The notes: generated by a model not told the origin, from the letters alone. A DNA stretch of 54,460 nt from Chthoniobacterales bacterium (GCA_014879535.1 JACSRX010000094.1:1-54460); one strand, 5' to 3'. Shown: positions 33,801 through 43,115, numbered from the stretch's first letter. Numbers and translations are program-made.

Positions 33801-35667
33801 TGGTTCCGGTGACCGCCGCATTGGTCATCGAATTGGTCGTCCAGACGCCGACGAACGGCATCACGTAGGGCAGGTAGGTGGTCGTGCCGTTGGGCGCCGT
33901 GATCTTCAGGTCGAGGTCATGGATGAGGTTAGGCGTGCGGCTGTTGGAATTGGTCTGCGCCGCGCCGGCAGGATCGGTCCACACAAGCGTGGCACGGATG
34001 GGGCTGGTGCCGTCCCAGACAAAGGAGTTGGTCTGCACCTTGTTGGTGCCGGTGATGGTTCCCTCGATGAGTTTCGGGGCGCCGAGGCTGGCCTTGTGCG
34101 CGAGGATCACGTCGGCTGCGGCCTTCACGTTGATGAGACCCCAGCCGTATTGGTAGTCCGGACCGGGACGGCCGAGATCATCCGCCGTGTGGATGAGCAG
34201 ACCCTTGAGCGTGCTGGCCCGCATGATCTGGCCGGAGAAATTGGATTTGTAGAGCTGCTGAAGGAGGTTGGCGGACCCCACCGCGTTCGGCGTCGCCATG
34301 CTGGTCCCGCTGTAGGTGCCGTCATAGGCATTTGTCGCGGTGGACACGCAGGAATAAACGTTCACACCGTTGGCAACGATGTCGGGTTTGATGCGCCCAT
34401 CATCGCAGGGCCCCATGCTGGAGAAATAGGCGAGCGTCCCGTTGGTCGGACTACGCACGCCGCCCGAAACGGCGTCGTTCACCGCGCCGACGGTGATGAT
34501 GTTTTTCGCCAAGCCATTGAACGTGATCGATTGGTAGCCGCCCAAGGAGGTGAGTTCATCCTGCTCGTTCCCCGCGGCCCAGAAGATCTGGTAGAATGGC
34601 AGGCTCCTAGCCAGGGCATCCGTCGTGCTGGCCTCGGTCTCATAACGGCCCATGTCGGCATTTGTCGCCCCGTAGCCATAGGAGTGGTTAGAGAGGGGCA
34701 ACTTGGAGGTGTCCCCCGCCGTCGCGGCGCCCGCTGCGGTCATCTCGGCGTAGTCGTTGTCCCAGTTGTAGGAATTGATCAGGGTATTGGTGCCCATGCC
34801 CTTGGCCTTGGGATCCACGCCCTTGGCCGCAATGGTTCCCGCCACATGCGTGGCATGCTCGCTGTTGGAACTTGTTCCATCCTTAATCGTGATTTTGCCG
34901 AACAACTCGACGTGGTTGGTGCGCGCGCGCGCCTGGTCCCACACACCCACGGTCATCCCCTGTCCGTTAAGCCCGTAGGGTGCCTGATTCAGCAGGTTGG
35001 CCCCGGTGGAAATTGCCGCATTGGTGTTGAGGGTCTTGCGGTAGAGCGGCCCTTCCTCGCGGATGTCGTGAAGGATCGCAACATTGTGACCGGGGCCCTC
35101 GATGCGCACCGGGATGCCCATCTGTTCGGCCTTCGCCAAGACGGCCTCCATGCGCACCTCCTCAACCTCGGACATCTCGGCCACCGCCTGAGCGCGCTGC
35201 ACGGGATCGGTGAGATCCTTGCCCGCGAGGATTTCAACCGCCGAGCGCCTTCCGATGAAACCCGTGGGGACAGCCGGAGCCGGGCCGGTGGAAACGATGG
35301 CCGCCGACGCGGTGCCGGCGGCTGATCCTGCAACGGCCTGCGGCACCTGCAACACATCGGTGCGGACGGTGGAGGCGGGCCCGGAGGGAACGGCGGGCGC
35401 CGAAGCGGCGGCGGCAGGCGCCGCGGGTGAAACCTGCGGCGGCGCGACCGAAGCTGTGGACGGAACCGCAACCGGCACGTCGGCCGGAACGGAAGCGTCA
35501 AGCGCCCTCAGCGGATCCGAATTGGATGCCGGAGGGCTCTGGGAAACCTGGTCCTGCGGGGAGGCGGCCGGTTGCTCGGGGGGAGCGGTGGTCAGCAGGG
35601 AAACAAGGACGACAATAAAAGCGGCCAGCAGCAAGCTGGCCGCACCGAAACGCGATATGTTTTTCAT
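30877..35667 (-). CDS. Giant secreted subtilisin-like serine protease with multiple beta modules
   Basis: The 1596-residue protein opens with a signal anchor (SLLLAAFIVVLVSLL), then a 100-residue Ala/Pro/Ser-rich stretch and a prodomain-like part. The S8 catalytic domain (about 230-500) has Asp244 (VGVWDQA), His274 (HATHVAGT), oxyanion Asn367 (AAGNEQ) and Ser456 (YSGTSMATP). The C-terminal modules are a PPC-like domain, Ig-like repeats and an IPT/TIG domain (TSFTPTSGPVGTSVVITGSNL). A lamin-tail domain follows (VVISQIYGAGNNTGAVYNADYVELYNRS), then a He_PIG-type Ig domain and an MBG-type segment (ITANDQAKPYGQSLTL). DVDGDGIPNLAEYFMGLN, a calcium-loop-like motif, is near the end. It probably degrades external protein or anchors to surfaces. 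No sortase or PEP-CTERM signal is seen. Confidence 0.92.
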   Translation of the reverse strand: MKNISRFGAASLLLAAFIVVLVSLLTTAPPEQPAASPQDQVSQSPPASNSDPLRALDASVPADVPVAVPSTASVAPPQVSPAAPAAAASAPAVPSGPASTVRTDVLQVPQAVAGSAAGTASAAIVSTGPAPAVPTGFIGRRSAVEILAGKDLTDPVQRAQAVAEMSEVEEVRMEAVLAKAEQMGIPVRIEGPGHNVAILHDIREEGPLYRKTLNTNAAISTGANLLNQAPYGLNGQGMTVGVWDQARARTNHVELFGKITIKDGTSSNSEHATHVAGTIAAKGVDPKAKGMGTNTLINSYNWDNDYAEMTAAGAATAGDTSKLPLSNHSYGYGATNADMGRYETEASTTDALARSLPFYQIFWAAGNEQDELTSLGGYQSITFNGLAKNIITVGAVNDAVSGGVRSPTNGTLAYFSSMGPCDDGRIKPDIVANGVNVYSCVSTATNAYDGTYSGTSMATPNAVGSANLLQQLYKSNFSGQIMRASTLKGLLIHTADDLGRPGPDYQYGWGLINVKAAADVILAHKASLGAPKLIEGTITGTNKVQTNSFVWDGTSPIRATLVWTDPAGAAQTNSNSRTPNLIHDLDLKITAPNGTTTYLPYVMPFVGVWTTNSMTNAAVTGTNKVDNVERVDIPTPSQTGTYTVTVGMYGTNVLTTNQIYSLIVTGGADVPVNPPPTVSLDAPVDGSAVLPGTQINLAATATDTVIGGGPGVVTKVEFLHGNTVISEDFSAPYAATWTPPGSGTYNITARATDSEGATSTSAIARLTVLTGDGTPTVTSFTPTSGPVGTSVVITGSNLAGVTAVKFNGADAAGYIVDSATQITVPVPNTATTGPISVQTSFGTGVSASNFTLVQSPVVISQIYGAGNNTGAVYNADYVELYNRSDSTVSVAGWTIQYASASGTSWSARTLSGSIAPGKYFLIKTVGGSSGTALPTPDFTTSTTLDMSGTSGKVALRNSATVFTGTSPIGGEGLQDFVGYGAANASETSPAPAASTTTAIFRADGGATDTGNNAVDFSASTPNPRNAAFGGASAPVITSPLTASGTVGTLFSYQITANNTPTSFNAVGLPSGLSVNTTSGIISGTPSIAGTSNVTITATNGSGSDSKTLVLTVNPSGGGGGPSYTVDFEDGTKASYASGNVTLNGTSWNMTEALIGSGDSNDFKNGLKSARLRGYSTSVMTMLADKTGGIGTVSFVHRRYGTDTQVEWIVDYSTDSGANWTEAGRFTPGAAAANFSASVNSSSASRIRIRTEASGSSNRRANVDDIAITSFSASTPTISAVGSLSAVNTTYGSASPVPSSFVLSGTSMSAGILVTPPAGFEVSQTAGGASGYAATQTVGAAGTISNTDIYVRLAVGTTAGQYSGNVVCSSAGATSVDVAIPSSNVRQKELTITANDQAKPYGQSLTLGAGQTAFNSSGLVLGQTIGSVTLSASGGTGANDASGTYEIEPSDATGGTFSLANYEVAYEPGTLTVLGETYGSWSDGLTDPSQGADVDGDGIPNLAEYFMGLNAESPDEGVSFHYANGVMTMDYRRNKNMQGVNGAVKWHADLKTATPWSTNGITDEFLSDHGTYQIRRATLPVAPGEGHRFMQLEVTAP

Positions 35668-35787
35668 TCAGACTGCAGCGCGGACACCGGGCTGCGGTCC
35701 CACACTTGCTACAGTCTTCCGATTAGCACCGGTCGGCTCGGTCCGCAAATGGAATTTTTGTGGAGGGTCCGCCCCAACCCCGCCGGG

Positions 35788-37374
35788 TCAATCGATCAAA
35801 TCGTAGGCTGGCAATGTCAGAAACTCCTCGAACTCAGCGCTCTTGGACATTTCCGTGAAAAGCTCCGCCGCCTTGTTGTAATGGCCGCTGCGGAAACGTT
35901 CCGCCCCGACCTCGTTCTCGATCTTGGCCATCACCTGCGGAAGCCATTCGTCGTAGAGCGCCGGCGTGATGACCCGGCCGTCGTCGAGCTTGGCGCCGTA
36001 TTTCATCCACTGCCAGAGCTGGGTGCGCGAAATCTCCGCCGTGGCCGCATCCTCCATGAGGTTGTAGAGCGGCACGCAGCCGTTGCCCCCGAGCCATGCC
36101 TCTAGGTATTGGATGCCGACGCTCAAGTTCGAGCGCAGACCGGCCTCGGTGATCCTGCCCTCGGGAACGGCAACAAGCTCCCCGGGGGTGACATTGACGT
36201 CGTCGCGTTGGCGGAAGATCTGGTTGGGCGTCGGCATGTGCTTGTCGAACGCCTGCAAGGCCACCGGCACCAGGCCGGGGTGCGCCACCCATGTTCCGTC
36301 ATGCCCGTCGGAGGCCTCGCGCTCCTTGTCGGCGAGCACCTTGGCCAGCGCGGCCTGATTGGCCTCCTGGTCGCCCTTGATGGGAATCTGTGCGGCCATC
36401 CCGCCCATGGCGTGGGCTCCGCGCCGGTGGCATGTCTTGATCACGTGCAGGCAGTAGGCGCGCATGAACGGCACCGTCATCGTCACTTCCGCGCGCTCCG
36501 GCATCACAAAGCCCGGGCGGTTGCGGAATTTCTTGATGAAGCTGAAGATGTAGTCCCAGCGCCCGCAGTTGAGGCCGGCGGAATGGTCCCTCAACTCCCA
36601 CAGGATTTCCTCGGTCTCGAACGCCGCAAGGATGGTCTCGATGAGCACCGTGGCCTTGATCGTGCCGCGCGGGATGCCCAGCGCATCCTGCGCGTGCTCG
36701 AAGACGCGGTTCCACAGCCGCGCCTCAAGGTGGCTCTCCATCTTGGGCAGGTAGAAATACGGACCCGTGCCGTGATCCAGCGCCGCCTTCGCGTTGTGGA
36801 AGAAATGCAGTCCGAAGTCGAACAGTCCGCCGCTCACCCGTTCGCCATCGACCAGGAAATGCTTCTCCTCGAGGTGCCATCCGCGCGGACGCACCATGAG
36901 CGTGGCGGTCTTGTCGTTGAGCTTGTAGCTCTTGCCGCCGCCCTCGAAGGTGATCGTGCGGCGCACCGCGTCCTGCATGTTGATCTGGCCGGAAATGACA
37001 TTCGCCCACGTCGGCGCCGTCGCATCCTCGAAATCGGCCATGAACACCTTCGCGCCGGAATTGAGCGCGTTGATCACCATCTTGCGGTCCACGGGCCCCG
37101 TGATCTCCGTCCGACGGTCCTGCAAATCCGCCGGGACCGGCGCGATCTGCCAATGGTGGTCGGCGCGGATGTGCGCCGTCTCGCTGAGGAAATCCGGCAT
37201 CTCGCCCGCGTCGATGCGCTTCTGCCTGTCCACCCGGGCCTGCAGCAACCGCTTCCGCTCGGGGTTGAATTCGCGGTGCAATCCCGCGACGAACTCCATC
37301 GCCTCCGGCGTGAGCACGCGCTCCTGGCCGGGCTGATCCTGTCCTTTGATCTCGATTCCGTGGGGTGTCTTCAT
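35788..37374 (-). CDS. aceB: Malate synthase A
   Basis: The enzyme condenses glyoxylate with acetyl-CoA to malate. The 528-residue form lacks the long insertion of malate synthase G. Visible blocks are [15 protein letters not shown] (catalytic region), [62 protein letters not shown] and [16 protein letters not shown]. The start codon overlaps the ureidoglycolate amidohydrolase stop as ATGA. No isocitrate lyase is nearby, so here it most likely consumes glyoxylate made by ureide breakdown rather than the glyoxylate shunt. It is the last gene of the nine-gene cluster. Confidence 0.97.
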   Translation of the reverse strand: MKTPHGIEIKGQDQPGQERVLTPEAMEFVAGLHREFNPERKRLLQARVDRQKRIDAGEMPDFLSETAHIRADHHWQIAPVPADLQDRRTEITGPVDRKMVINALNSGAKVFMADFEDATAPTWANVISGQINMQDAVRRTITFEGGGKSYKLNDKTATLMVRPRGWHLEEKHFLVDGERVSGGLFDFGLHFFHNAKAALDHGTGPYFYLPKMESHLEARLWNRVFEHAQDALGIPRGTIKATVLIETILAAFETEEILWELRDHSAGLNCGRWDYIFSFIKKFRNRPGFVMPERAEVTMTVPFMRAYCLHVIKTCHRRGAHAMGGMAAQIPIKGDQEANQAALAKVLADKEREASDGHDGTWVAHPGLVPVALQAFDKHMPTPNQIFRQRDDVNVTPGELVAVPEGRITEAGLRSNLSVGIQYLEAWLGGNGCVPLYNLMEDAATAEISRTQLWQWMKYGAKLDDGRVITPALYDEWLPQVMAKIENEVGAERFRSGHYNKAAELFTEMSKSAEFEEFLTLPAYDLID

Positions 37375-38627
37375 AGTGGTTGGTGCGAAAGCCGCGCCAG
37401 CGTTCCCGCAAGCACCCGCGCGCCCTGGGCGACATGCGCCGGGTCGCTGTATTCCTCGGGCCGGTGGCTGTAGCCCTTGAAGCAGGGTATGAAAATCATC
37501 GTCGTCGGGCAAACCCTCGCCATGAACAGCGAATCGTGGTAGGCGCGGCTGACCATGCGCCGGCTCGCGAGGTCGATCTGCAAGGCGACGTCCTCGGCGA
37601 TCTCGATCGTCCGCGGATCGCCGTCGGCCGGGGGATCGGCGTTGATTTCATCCCATGTGATGGTCACGCCCCGACGCGCCGCGATTTCCACGGACGCCTC
37701 CCGTGCCAGCATGAGCGCCCTCTCCCGCGTCTCAAGGCAGGTGTCGCGAAGGTCGATCTCCAGCACGGCATCGCAGGGGACGCTGTTGATCGCATTCGGA
37801 AAGATCTCCCACTTGCCCGTCGTCGCCACGGTGTCCGGGCTGCCCGAGGCAAGCGCCCCCTTCTCCACCGCAAGGGCGAACTCGGCCGCCGCCAAGGACG
37901 CGTCGTGCCGCCCCGGCATGAGCACCGCGCCGGCATGTCCCCCCTCACCCTTGATGCGCACCCGGTAAGCGCTGGGACCCGCAATGGCCTGCACGATGCC
38001 GATCGGCAGGTTCTCCTGCTCGAGCAGCGGACCCTGCTCGATGTGCAACTCGATGAAGGCGGAATAAAATCCCTTCGGCAGCGCCACCGATTCCAAAGCC
38101 CCGCGCAAGCCGGCCCGCGCGCGGAGTTCGTCGAATGTAAGGCCGTCCGGATCGCGGAGGCCCCTCACTTTGCCGAGCGGGATGGATGCCGCGAGCATCC
38201 TTGAACCAAGGCAGCCGATGCCGAAACGCGTCGGTTCCTCTGCCGTGAAAACTACAATCTCGATGCTCCGCATCGGACGGAAGCCGGATTCCTGCAAGGC
38301 CTCGATCGCGGAGAGGGCGCCCAGCACGCCGACCACGCCGTCGAATTTCCCCGCGTTCGGGATCGCGTCGATGTGCGACCCGGTCGCCACCGCCGGGGCG
38401 TCCGGCGCGCTCCCCTCCCACCGTGCGAACATGTTGCCCGCCTCGTCCACGCGCACCGCAAGCCCCGCCTCCTCGCAGAGGTTCCTCACGAATTGCCGCC
38501 CGCGCAGGTCGGAATCCGAGAACAGCACGCGCGTCACCACCGGCGGTTCCGCCTCGGTGATGAGGGACAATTCATCGATCCGCTTCTGCAGGAGCGGCGA
38601 GTTGATTTCGGGGGGGGTTGACGGCAT
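37371..38627 (-). CDS. Ureidoglycolate amidohydrolase (plant UAH-like, M20 family)
   Basis: The enzyme hydrolyses (S)-ureidoglycolate to glyoxylate, CO2 and ammonia. The 418-residue protein is very close to plant UAH in motif pattern: [87 protein letters not shown] and [29 protein letters not shown]. His, Asp and Glu ligands of the di-metal centre are in place. It follows allE, which makes its substrate. A run of eight C (38610-38617 on the plus strand as G) occupies codons 4-6, a possible slippage site. The ATG at 38627 overlaps the allE stop by 1 bp. Confidence 0.9.
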   Translation of the reverse strand: MPSTPPEINSPLLQKRIDELSLITEAEPPVVTRVLFSDSDLRGRQFVRNLCEEAGLAVRVDEAGNMFARWEGSAPDAPAVATGSHIDAIPNAGKFDGVVGVLGALSAIEALQESGFRPMRSIEIVVFTAEEPTRFGIGCLGSRMLAASIPLGKVRGLRDPDGLTFDELRARAGLRGALESVALPKGFYSAFIELHIEQGPLLEQENLPIGIVQAIAGPSAYRVRIKGEGGHAGAVLMPGRHDASLAAAEFALAVEKGALASGSPDTVATTGKWEIFPNAINSVPCDAVLEIDLRDTCLETRERALMLAREASVEIAARRGVTITWDEINADPPADGDPRTIEIAEDVALQIDLASRRMVSRAYHDSLFMARVCPTTMIFIPCFKGYSHRPEEYSDPAHVAQGARVLAGTLARLSHQPL

Positions 38628-39364
38628 CAGGCGAGGCGCGGGGCGCGGTTCACGTCCTTGTAGTAGATGTAGCGGGCGGGTGACTTGCCCATCGCGACGA
38701 ACCATTGCGGACAATACGGGGCGAGCCACAGGGCATCCCCGGCCTCGACCGGATGCCAGTCGTCGCCGAGTTTGTAAACACCCGCCCCCTCGAGGATGAG
38801 CATGCCGTGCTCCATGATGTGGCATTCCACGAACGGCAGCGTCCCGCCCGGATCATACGTGAAGACATTCACCGCCATGTCGAACTCCGGACGGTCTGGC
38901 AGCAGCGCCTGCAGCCGCGCCGCCGGGTCGCCGAGGAACGGTTCGGAAGCCACCTTCCCCTCGTGTCCGAACAAGGCCTCGGGCACGGCGCAACCGGGAA
39001 ACACTTCGTAATGTTTTGCGAACAGCAGCAGCCGCACCCCTGGCGCGCTGGTGATCTCGAACGTGCCCCCCGCCGGAATGTAGGCGAATCCGCCCGCGGC
39101 GAGATCATGGCCGTTCACACGGCAGGCGCCCTCGACCACGTAATAAAAATGCTCCTCCCCGTGCGTGTGCCCGGCGCCGCCTCCACCCGCCTCGACCACA
39201 TAGAGCGTCTGCACCAGACGTGCCCCCATCCCCGGCGAAACCAGGGCGAACACCGCCGTCTGTTTCCACGCCGGCTCGATGCTCGGCACATGGCTGTCGG
39301 GCGCGATGAGCGCATACAAGGGACGCACCACCGTGCGCGTGGTGCCAAGGGGAGTCGGGATCAT
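38627..39364 (-). CDS. allE: (S)-ureidoglycine aminohydrolase
   Basis: The 245-residue bicupin manganese enzyme converts ureidoglycine to (S)-ureidoglycolate, keeping the stereochemistry needed by the next enzyme. Two cupin halves are visible. The N-terminal half has GHTHGEEHFYYVVEGACRVNG; the C-terminal half has VECHIMEHGMLILEGAGVYKLGDDWHPVEAGDALWLAPYCPQWF, with metal-binding His and Glu. The end KSPARYIYYKDVNR matches AllE/YlbA. The ATG at 39364 is chosen because MIPTPLGTTRTVVRPLYALIAPDSHVPS is the family start. It lies directly upstream of uah. Confidence 0.94.
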   Translation of the reverse strand: MIPTPLGTTRTVVRPLYALIAPDSHVPSIEPAWKQTAVFALVSPGMGARLVQTLYVVEAGGGGAGHTHGEEHFYYVVEGACRVNGHDLAAGGFAYIPAGGTFEITSAPGVRLLLFAKHYEVFPGCAVPEALFGHEGKVASEPFLGDPAARLQALLPDRPEFDMAVNVFTYDPGGTLPFVECHIMEHGMLILEGAGVYKLGDDWHPVEAGDALWLAPYCPQWFVAMGKSPARYIYYKDVNRAPRLA

Positions 39365-39415
39365 GCACCGCAAAAAATGCCGCCGCTCCCGCGCCCTGAC
39401 GAGCACAAACCTCGC

Positions 39416-40225
39416 TCAGCCGAGCAGGTCCCGGAACTCGCGCGGCCGCGGGGAGAGAAGAACCGGCCCCCGCCGCAGGGCCTCGCGGCGCAGGGTCTGC
39501 TTCGTCCTGGCGAGGTCGGGCGGCACGGAAAGCGTGCGGTGCTTCTTCAGCCAATCCTCGGCCATGCACACATCCTGGATTTCGCCAAGGATCTCTCCCA
39601 GACGGTCCACGCGACGCGTGAACCGGACGAGGCGTGCACGTCCGCCGAGGTATTCGCACTGGTAGAGCAGGCGCTTCACCCGCCGGCGCCAGTCGTGGAA
39701 CTCCGCGTCGGGGGCGTTCTTGTGCTCGGCAGCCCGCCATGCGCCGCGCGCGGCCCGGTAGGTTCCCACCGCACGGTCGGCGATGTCCTTCCATTCGATG
39801 GAATCCCATCGCACATAATCCCCCAACACCTTCGTGGCGGAGGCGATCAATTTTTCCGCACGCGCCAAATCCGGGGGTGCCGCCACCCGCAGATGCCTCG
39901 CCTCCCCCGGCGCATACCTCTCGGCCAACCCCTGCACGATCGTCGCATCCCGCGTCTCGGCGAACAGATCCTTGAGATCCCGGCACGGCGGAAGAAACGC
40001 GTCGCGCCACTTTTCCCCGCGGGGCACCAGGCGACACAACGATTGCAGCCGCTTCACGCGCGTCCTCAGGAGGTGGGCCATGCCTGCCGGATCTCCCGGA
40101 AACTTCTCCACCGCGCGCGACGCCTCGCGCAACAGTTGATAAAGCGACCCCAGCAACGACGGTCCCGGCGCAGGGGTGCGGGAGGACCGGGCCATAACCC
40201 GGCGATTCTCGCTCTGCTCCCGCAT
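39416..40225 (-). CDS. CHAD-domain protein
   Basis: The 269-residue helical protein has the CHAD pattern of two helical bundles with conserved basic residues. LLRTRVKRLQSLCRLV is near residue 55 and EFHDWRRRVKRLLYQCEYL near 175, with further Lys/Arg-rich helices. CHAD domains bind inorganic polyphosphate and often localise to polyphosphate granules. It has no obvious chemical link to ureide degradation yet sits inside that gene string, 51 bp from allE and 42 bp from allB. Its spacing is looser than that of most of the pathway genes, so it may be an insertion into the operon. An internal ATG at 40195 is an alternative start. Confidence 0.85.
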   Translation of the reverse strand: MREQSENRRVMARSSRTPAPGPSLLGSLYQLLREASRAVEKFPGDPAGMAHLLRTRVKRLQSLCRLVPRGEKWRDAFLPPCRDLKDLFAETRDATIVQGLAERYAPGEARHLRVAAPPDLARAEKLIASATKVLGDYVRWDSIEWKDIADRAVGTYRAARGAWRAAEHKNAPDAEFHDWRRRVKRLLYQCEYLGGRARLVRFTRRVDRLGEILGEIQDVCMAEDWLKKHRTLSVPPDLARTKQTLRREALRRGPVLLSPRPREFRDLLG

Positions 40226-40267
40226 TCCATCAAGAGGTAAGCTTGTGACAATCCCGGACGCAGCTTG

Positions 40268-41596
40268 CTAACCCGCCGGACGCAGGAAGCGCCCCTTGGA
40301 TACTCCCCGACCCGCCTTCCGTGACCAAGCCGGAATCCCCCGGATCCAGACCTCCGCGACCGCCGCGGGAAACATCCTGCCGGCATACGGACTCACCGCA
40401 TGCCTCGTCAGCAGATCCGAGGTTCGGCATTCGGAAGGTTTACCCGCATCGATCAACACCAAGTCGGCGTCGAGCCCCACGGCGATCGTGCCCTTGCGGT
40501 CCGCGAGACCGAACCGGGCGGCCGGAGATTTCGCCGTCAGCCGCGCAATCTCGGCGACGCCCAACCCTGCCTCCCACAAGGCCGGCAGGAATTGCTGCGC
40601 CCCCATGATCCCGCCCCAGATTTTGAAAAAGTCGTCCCCCACCTTCATCGACGGAGGACACGGCGAATGGTCGGTGCCGATGGTGTCCACCTCCCCGCCA
40701 CGCACGCGCATCAGCATGTCGGCACGGGTCACTTCCGACCGCAGCGGGGGCGCGCATTTCGCCAAAGCACCCAGGCGCACCGCATCCTCCTCGTTGAAGA
40801 CCAGATAATGCGGACACGTCTCCGCGGTGACATCGACGCCACGCGCGGATGCTTCTTCGATCGCAATCAATCCCTCGCCCGAACTCACATGCACCACATG
40901 CAGGCGGCAGCCCGTCTCGCCGGCGATCTCACAGGCTTCGCGGATCGCCGTCACCTCCGCCGCGATGGGTCTCGAATGAAGGTAGTCGAGCATCCCCGTG
41001 CGTCCCGCCTCCACCGCCTCCCGCGCCAGCGCCGACACCGTCTGCTCATCCTCGGCGTGCACCGCCACGGGAAGACCCAGCTCCGCCGCCCGCTTCATCC
41101 CCGCACGCAAGGTCGTGGCATCCGCACGCGGAAAATCCTCCATCCCGCTGGAGGACATGAACGCCTTGAAGCCGATCACCCCGCACTCCGCCAGTTCCCC
41201 GAGCTTGTCGAGGTTCACCGGCGTCAACCCTCCCCACAGCGCGAAATCCACCACCGACGACGCCCCGGCCGCCGCGAGCTTCCGCGCGAAACTCTCCGCA
41301 TCCAGCGTGGGGGGATCGGCATTGAGTGGCATTTCAAACACGCAGGTCGCCCCGCCTGCCGCCGAGGCCAGGGAACCGGTTGCCCACCCCTCCCAGTCGG
41401 TCCGCCCGGGCTCGTTGTAATGGACGTGCGCGTCAACCGCACCGGGCAGGAGAATCAATCCCTCCGCATCGATCTCCGCGGACGCGGTCGGCTCGCCGCC
41501 GATCCCGGCGATTTTTCCGTCCTCCACCGCAATGTCGGTCTCCACCGCCCCCTCGGGCAGGCAGACGCTGGCTCCCCTGATGACGAAATCAGCCAT
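40268..41596 (-). CDS. allB: Allantoinase (cyclic amidohydrolase)
   Basis: The enzyme opens the hydantoin ring of allantoin to allantoate. The 442-residue metal enzyme has DAHVHYNEPGRTDWEG (His57, His59), the carbamylated-Lys site GFKAFMSSSGMEDFP (Lys144), His180 in VAVHAEDE, His235 in HVVHVSSGEG, and Asp308 in TIGTDHSPC. The AAAGGATCVFEMPLNADPPT block is typical of allantoinase rather than dihydropyrimidinase. The start overlaps the allC stop by 8 bp. It is the only cyclic amidohydrolase in the window although pyrimidine genes are adjacent, so dual use on dihydropyrimidines deserves testing. Confidence 0.93.
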   Translation of the reverse strand: MADFVIRGASVCLPEGAVETDIAVEDGKIAGIGGEPTASAEIDAEGLILLPGAVDAHVHYNEPGRTDWEGWATGSLASAAGGATCVFEMPLNADPPTLDAESFARKLAAAGASSVVDFALWGGLTPVNLDKLGELAECGVIGFKAFMSSSGMEDFPRADATTLRAGMKRAAELGLPVAVHAEDEQTVSALAREAVEAGRTGMLDYLHSRPIAAEVTAIREACEIAGETGCRLHVVHVSSGEGLIAIEEASARGVDVTAETCPHYLVFNEEDAVRLGALAKCAPPLRSEVTRADMLMRVRGGEVDTIGTDHSPCPPSMKVGDDFFKIWGGIMGAQQFLPALWEAGLGVAEIARLTAKSPAARFGLADRKGTIAVGLDADLVLIDAGKPSECRTSDLLTRHAVSPYAGRMFPAAVAEVWIRGIPAWSRKAGRGVSKGRFLRPAG

Positions 41597-42761
41597 GACG
41601 CTTCGCAAGTTCAAGCACGGCGCGGACGAGCACGTCAACCGCCACGGCCACGTCGGATTCCTTGACGCTCTCGCCCGGATGGTGGCTCACGCCGCCTTTG
41701 CACCGCACGAAAAGCATCGCGGACGGGCAGCAGGCGGAAAACACCGCGGCATCATGCCCGGCGCCGCTGGGCATCCTCGGCACGCGGCTGCCGGCGGCCT
41801 TGAGCAAAAGTTTCGTCAGCGCCGGATCCATCGACGCCGTCGCCGTTTCCTGCACCGTCTCCCAGCGCAGTTTCAGTTTCCGCTTCCGCGCCACGGCGAC
41901 CGCCAGCCGCTGCAGCTTGGCGCACGCCGCGCGCCGTTTCGCATCCTTCACATCGCGCACATCGAGCGTGAACCGCACCAGCCCCGGGATCACGTTGCTG
42001 GCCCCGCGATCCACCTCAAGCTGCCCGACGGTCGCCAGCACGCCCATCTTCTCCGCCGCCAGCACGATCTCCGCGGCACCGGCCAGCGCGTCCTGCCGCA
42101 GGTGCATCGGCGTCGTGCCCGCGTGGCCCGCGCAGCCCGTGAGCGACGCACGGATTCGTGTCTGCCCCGCGATGGCCGTCACCACACCGACGGGACGGTT
42201 GGAAACCTCGAGCACCGGGCCCTGCTCGATGTGGGCCTCGAGGTAGGCGAGCATCTCCCGCACGGGACGCCGCGCCTTGGCGATGCCTTTCTCCTCGACG
42301 CGCGCGAGGTCCGCCGCACGCAGCAGGCCGCACATGCCCCGGCTTCCAAGGTAGGTCGTCTGATACCTCACACCCTCCTCGTCCGAAAACCCGACCACTT
42401 CGAGGTGGAACGGCAAAGCCGTCCCGCGGAGGCGCTCCGCGACGGCGATGCCGAGCAGCACGCCCAGCGGACCGTCGTATTTGCCCGCGTTGCGCACGGT
42501 GTCGAGGTGGGAGCCGATCAGGACGCACTTCGCACCGCGCCGCACCGAGGGCACGCGCCCGATCAGGTTGAACGCCGCATCCACCCGGACATCCATCCCG
42601 GCGCCGCCCATCCACGAAGCCACCAGCTTGTTCGCCCGCTGCATCGCCGGCGAATGGAACGTCCGCGTCAGGCACCCGCGCTCCTCGCTCACCGCCCCGA
42701 GCTCGTCGGAGCGGCGCATGATCTGCGCTGCAAGCGCAGAGGACTCTCGGGTTTTGCTCAT
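41589..42761 (-). CDS. allC: Allantoate amidohydrolase (plant AAH-like, M20 family)
   Basis: The enzyme hydrolyses allantoate to ureidoglycine, CO2 and ammonia with a di-manganese centre. The 390-residue protein matches plant AAH more than E. coli AllC in its signature blocks. These are RTFHSPAMQRANKLVASWM, LIGSHLDTVRNAGKYDGPLGVLLGI, FSDEEGVRYQTTYLGSR, EAHIEQGPVLE, AIAGQTRIRASLTGCAGHAGTTPM, VRDVKD and MPSGAGHDAAVF, then MLFVRCKGGVSHHPGE. It is the second of three M20 amidohydrolases here, each for a different ureide or carbamoyl compound. The chosen ATG at 42761 lies 27 bp after the uraH stop. Confidence 0.9.
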   Translation of the reverse strand: MSKTRESSALAAQIMRRSDELGAVSEERGCLTRTFHSPAMQRANKLVASWMGGAGMDVRVDAAFNLIGRVPSVRRGAKCVLIGSHLDTVRNAGKYDGPLGVLLGIAVAERLRGTALPFHLEVVGFSDEEGVRYQTTYLGSRGMCGLLRAADLARVEEKGIAKARRPVREMLAYLEAHIEQGPVLEVSNRPVGVVTAIAGQTRIRASLTGCAGHAGTTPMHLRQDALAGAAEIVLAAEKMGVLATVGQLEVDRGASNVIPGLVRFTLDVRDVKDAKRRAACAKLQRLAVAVARKRKLKLRWETVQETATASMDPALTKLLLKAAGSRVPRMPSGAGHDAAVFSACCPSAMLFVRCKGGVSHHPGESVKESDVAVAVDVLVRAVLELAKRHG

Positions 42762-42788
42762 CGGAAAATCAGGGGTTCGTTGTGCAGC

Positions 42789-43115
42789 TCAGCTCCCGCG
42801 GTAGGTCGAGTAACTCCAGGGCGTGCACAGCAGGGGCACGTGGTAGCCGGCGGATGCGTCGCTGATGCGGAAACGCACCGGCACCACATCGAGGAACTTG
42901 CTCTCGCCGAAATATTCCCCCACGTGGAAGGACAGCTCGTAATCCCCCACCGCGACCTCCTCCGGCCCGAGCACCAGCTCGTCCGTCCGCCCGTCGGCGT
43001 TGGTCGTGAGTGTCTTGACCGGCTCCGTGCCGGGAAGCCTCCGCAGTTCGATTTTCATGCCGGCGGCGGGGCGTCCGTGCATCGTGTCCAGAACGTGTGT
43101 GCTCAGTTTTCCCAT
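42789..43115 (-). CDS. uraH: 5-hydroxyisourate hydrolase (transthyretin-like)
   Basis: The enzyme hydrolyses 5-hydroxyisourate to OHCU after urate oxidation. The 108-residue length and the C-terminal YRGS are diagnostic. Catalytic residues are visible as His7 in LSTHVLDT, Arg43 and His92 in AGYHVPLL. The family works as a tetramer in the cytoplasm; there is no periplasmic signal here. The start overlaps the end of uraD by 13 bp, so the two successive steps are made together. Urate oxidase itself is not in the window. Confidence 0.97.
   Translation of the reverse strand: MGKLSTHVLDTMHGRPAAGMKIELRRLPGTEPVKTLTTNADGRTDELVLGPEEVAVGDYELSFHVGEYFGESKFLDVVPVRFRISDASAGYHVPLLCTPWSYSTYRGS

Noticed and set aside
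34919-34932. Alternating GC run as a Z-DNA or regulatory element
   Set aside because: It is inside the subtilase coding region and encodes a normal Ala-Arg stretch; such runs are expected at this GC content.
32080-35325. A 3.2-kb open frame on the plus strand opposite the subtilase
   Set aside because: Its translation is Arg/His/Gly-rich with no domain or signal; the minus-strand frame has a signal sequence, catalytic triad and modules. It is a GC-driven shadow.
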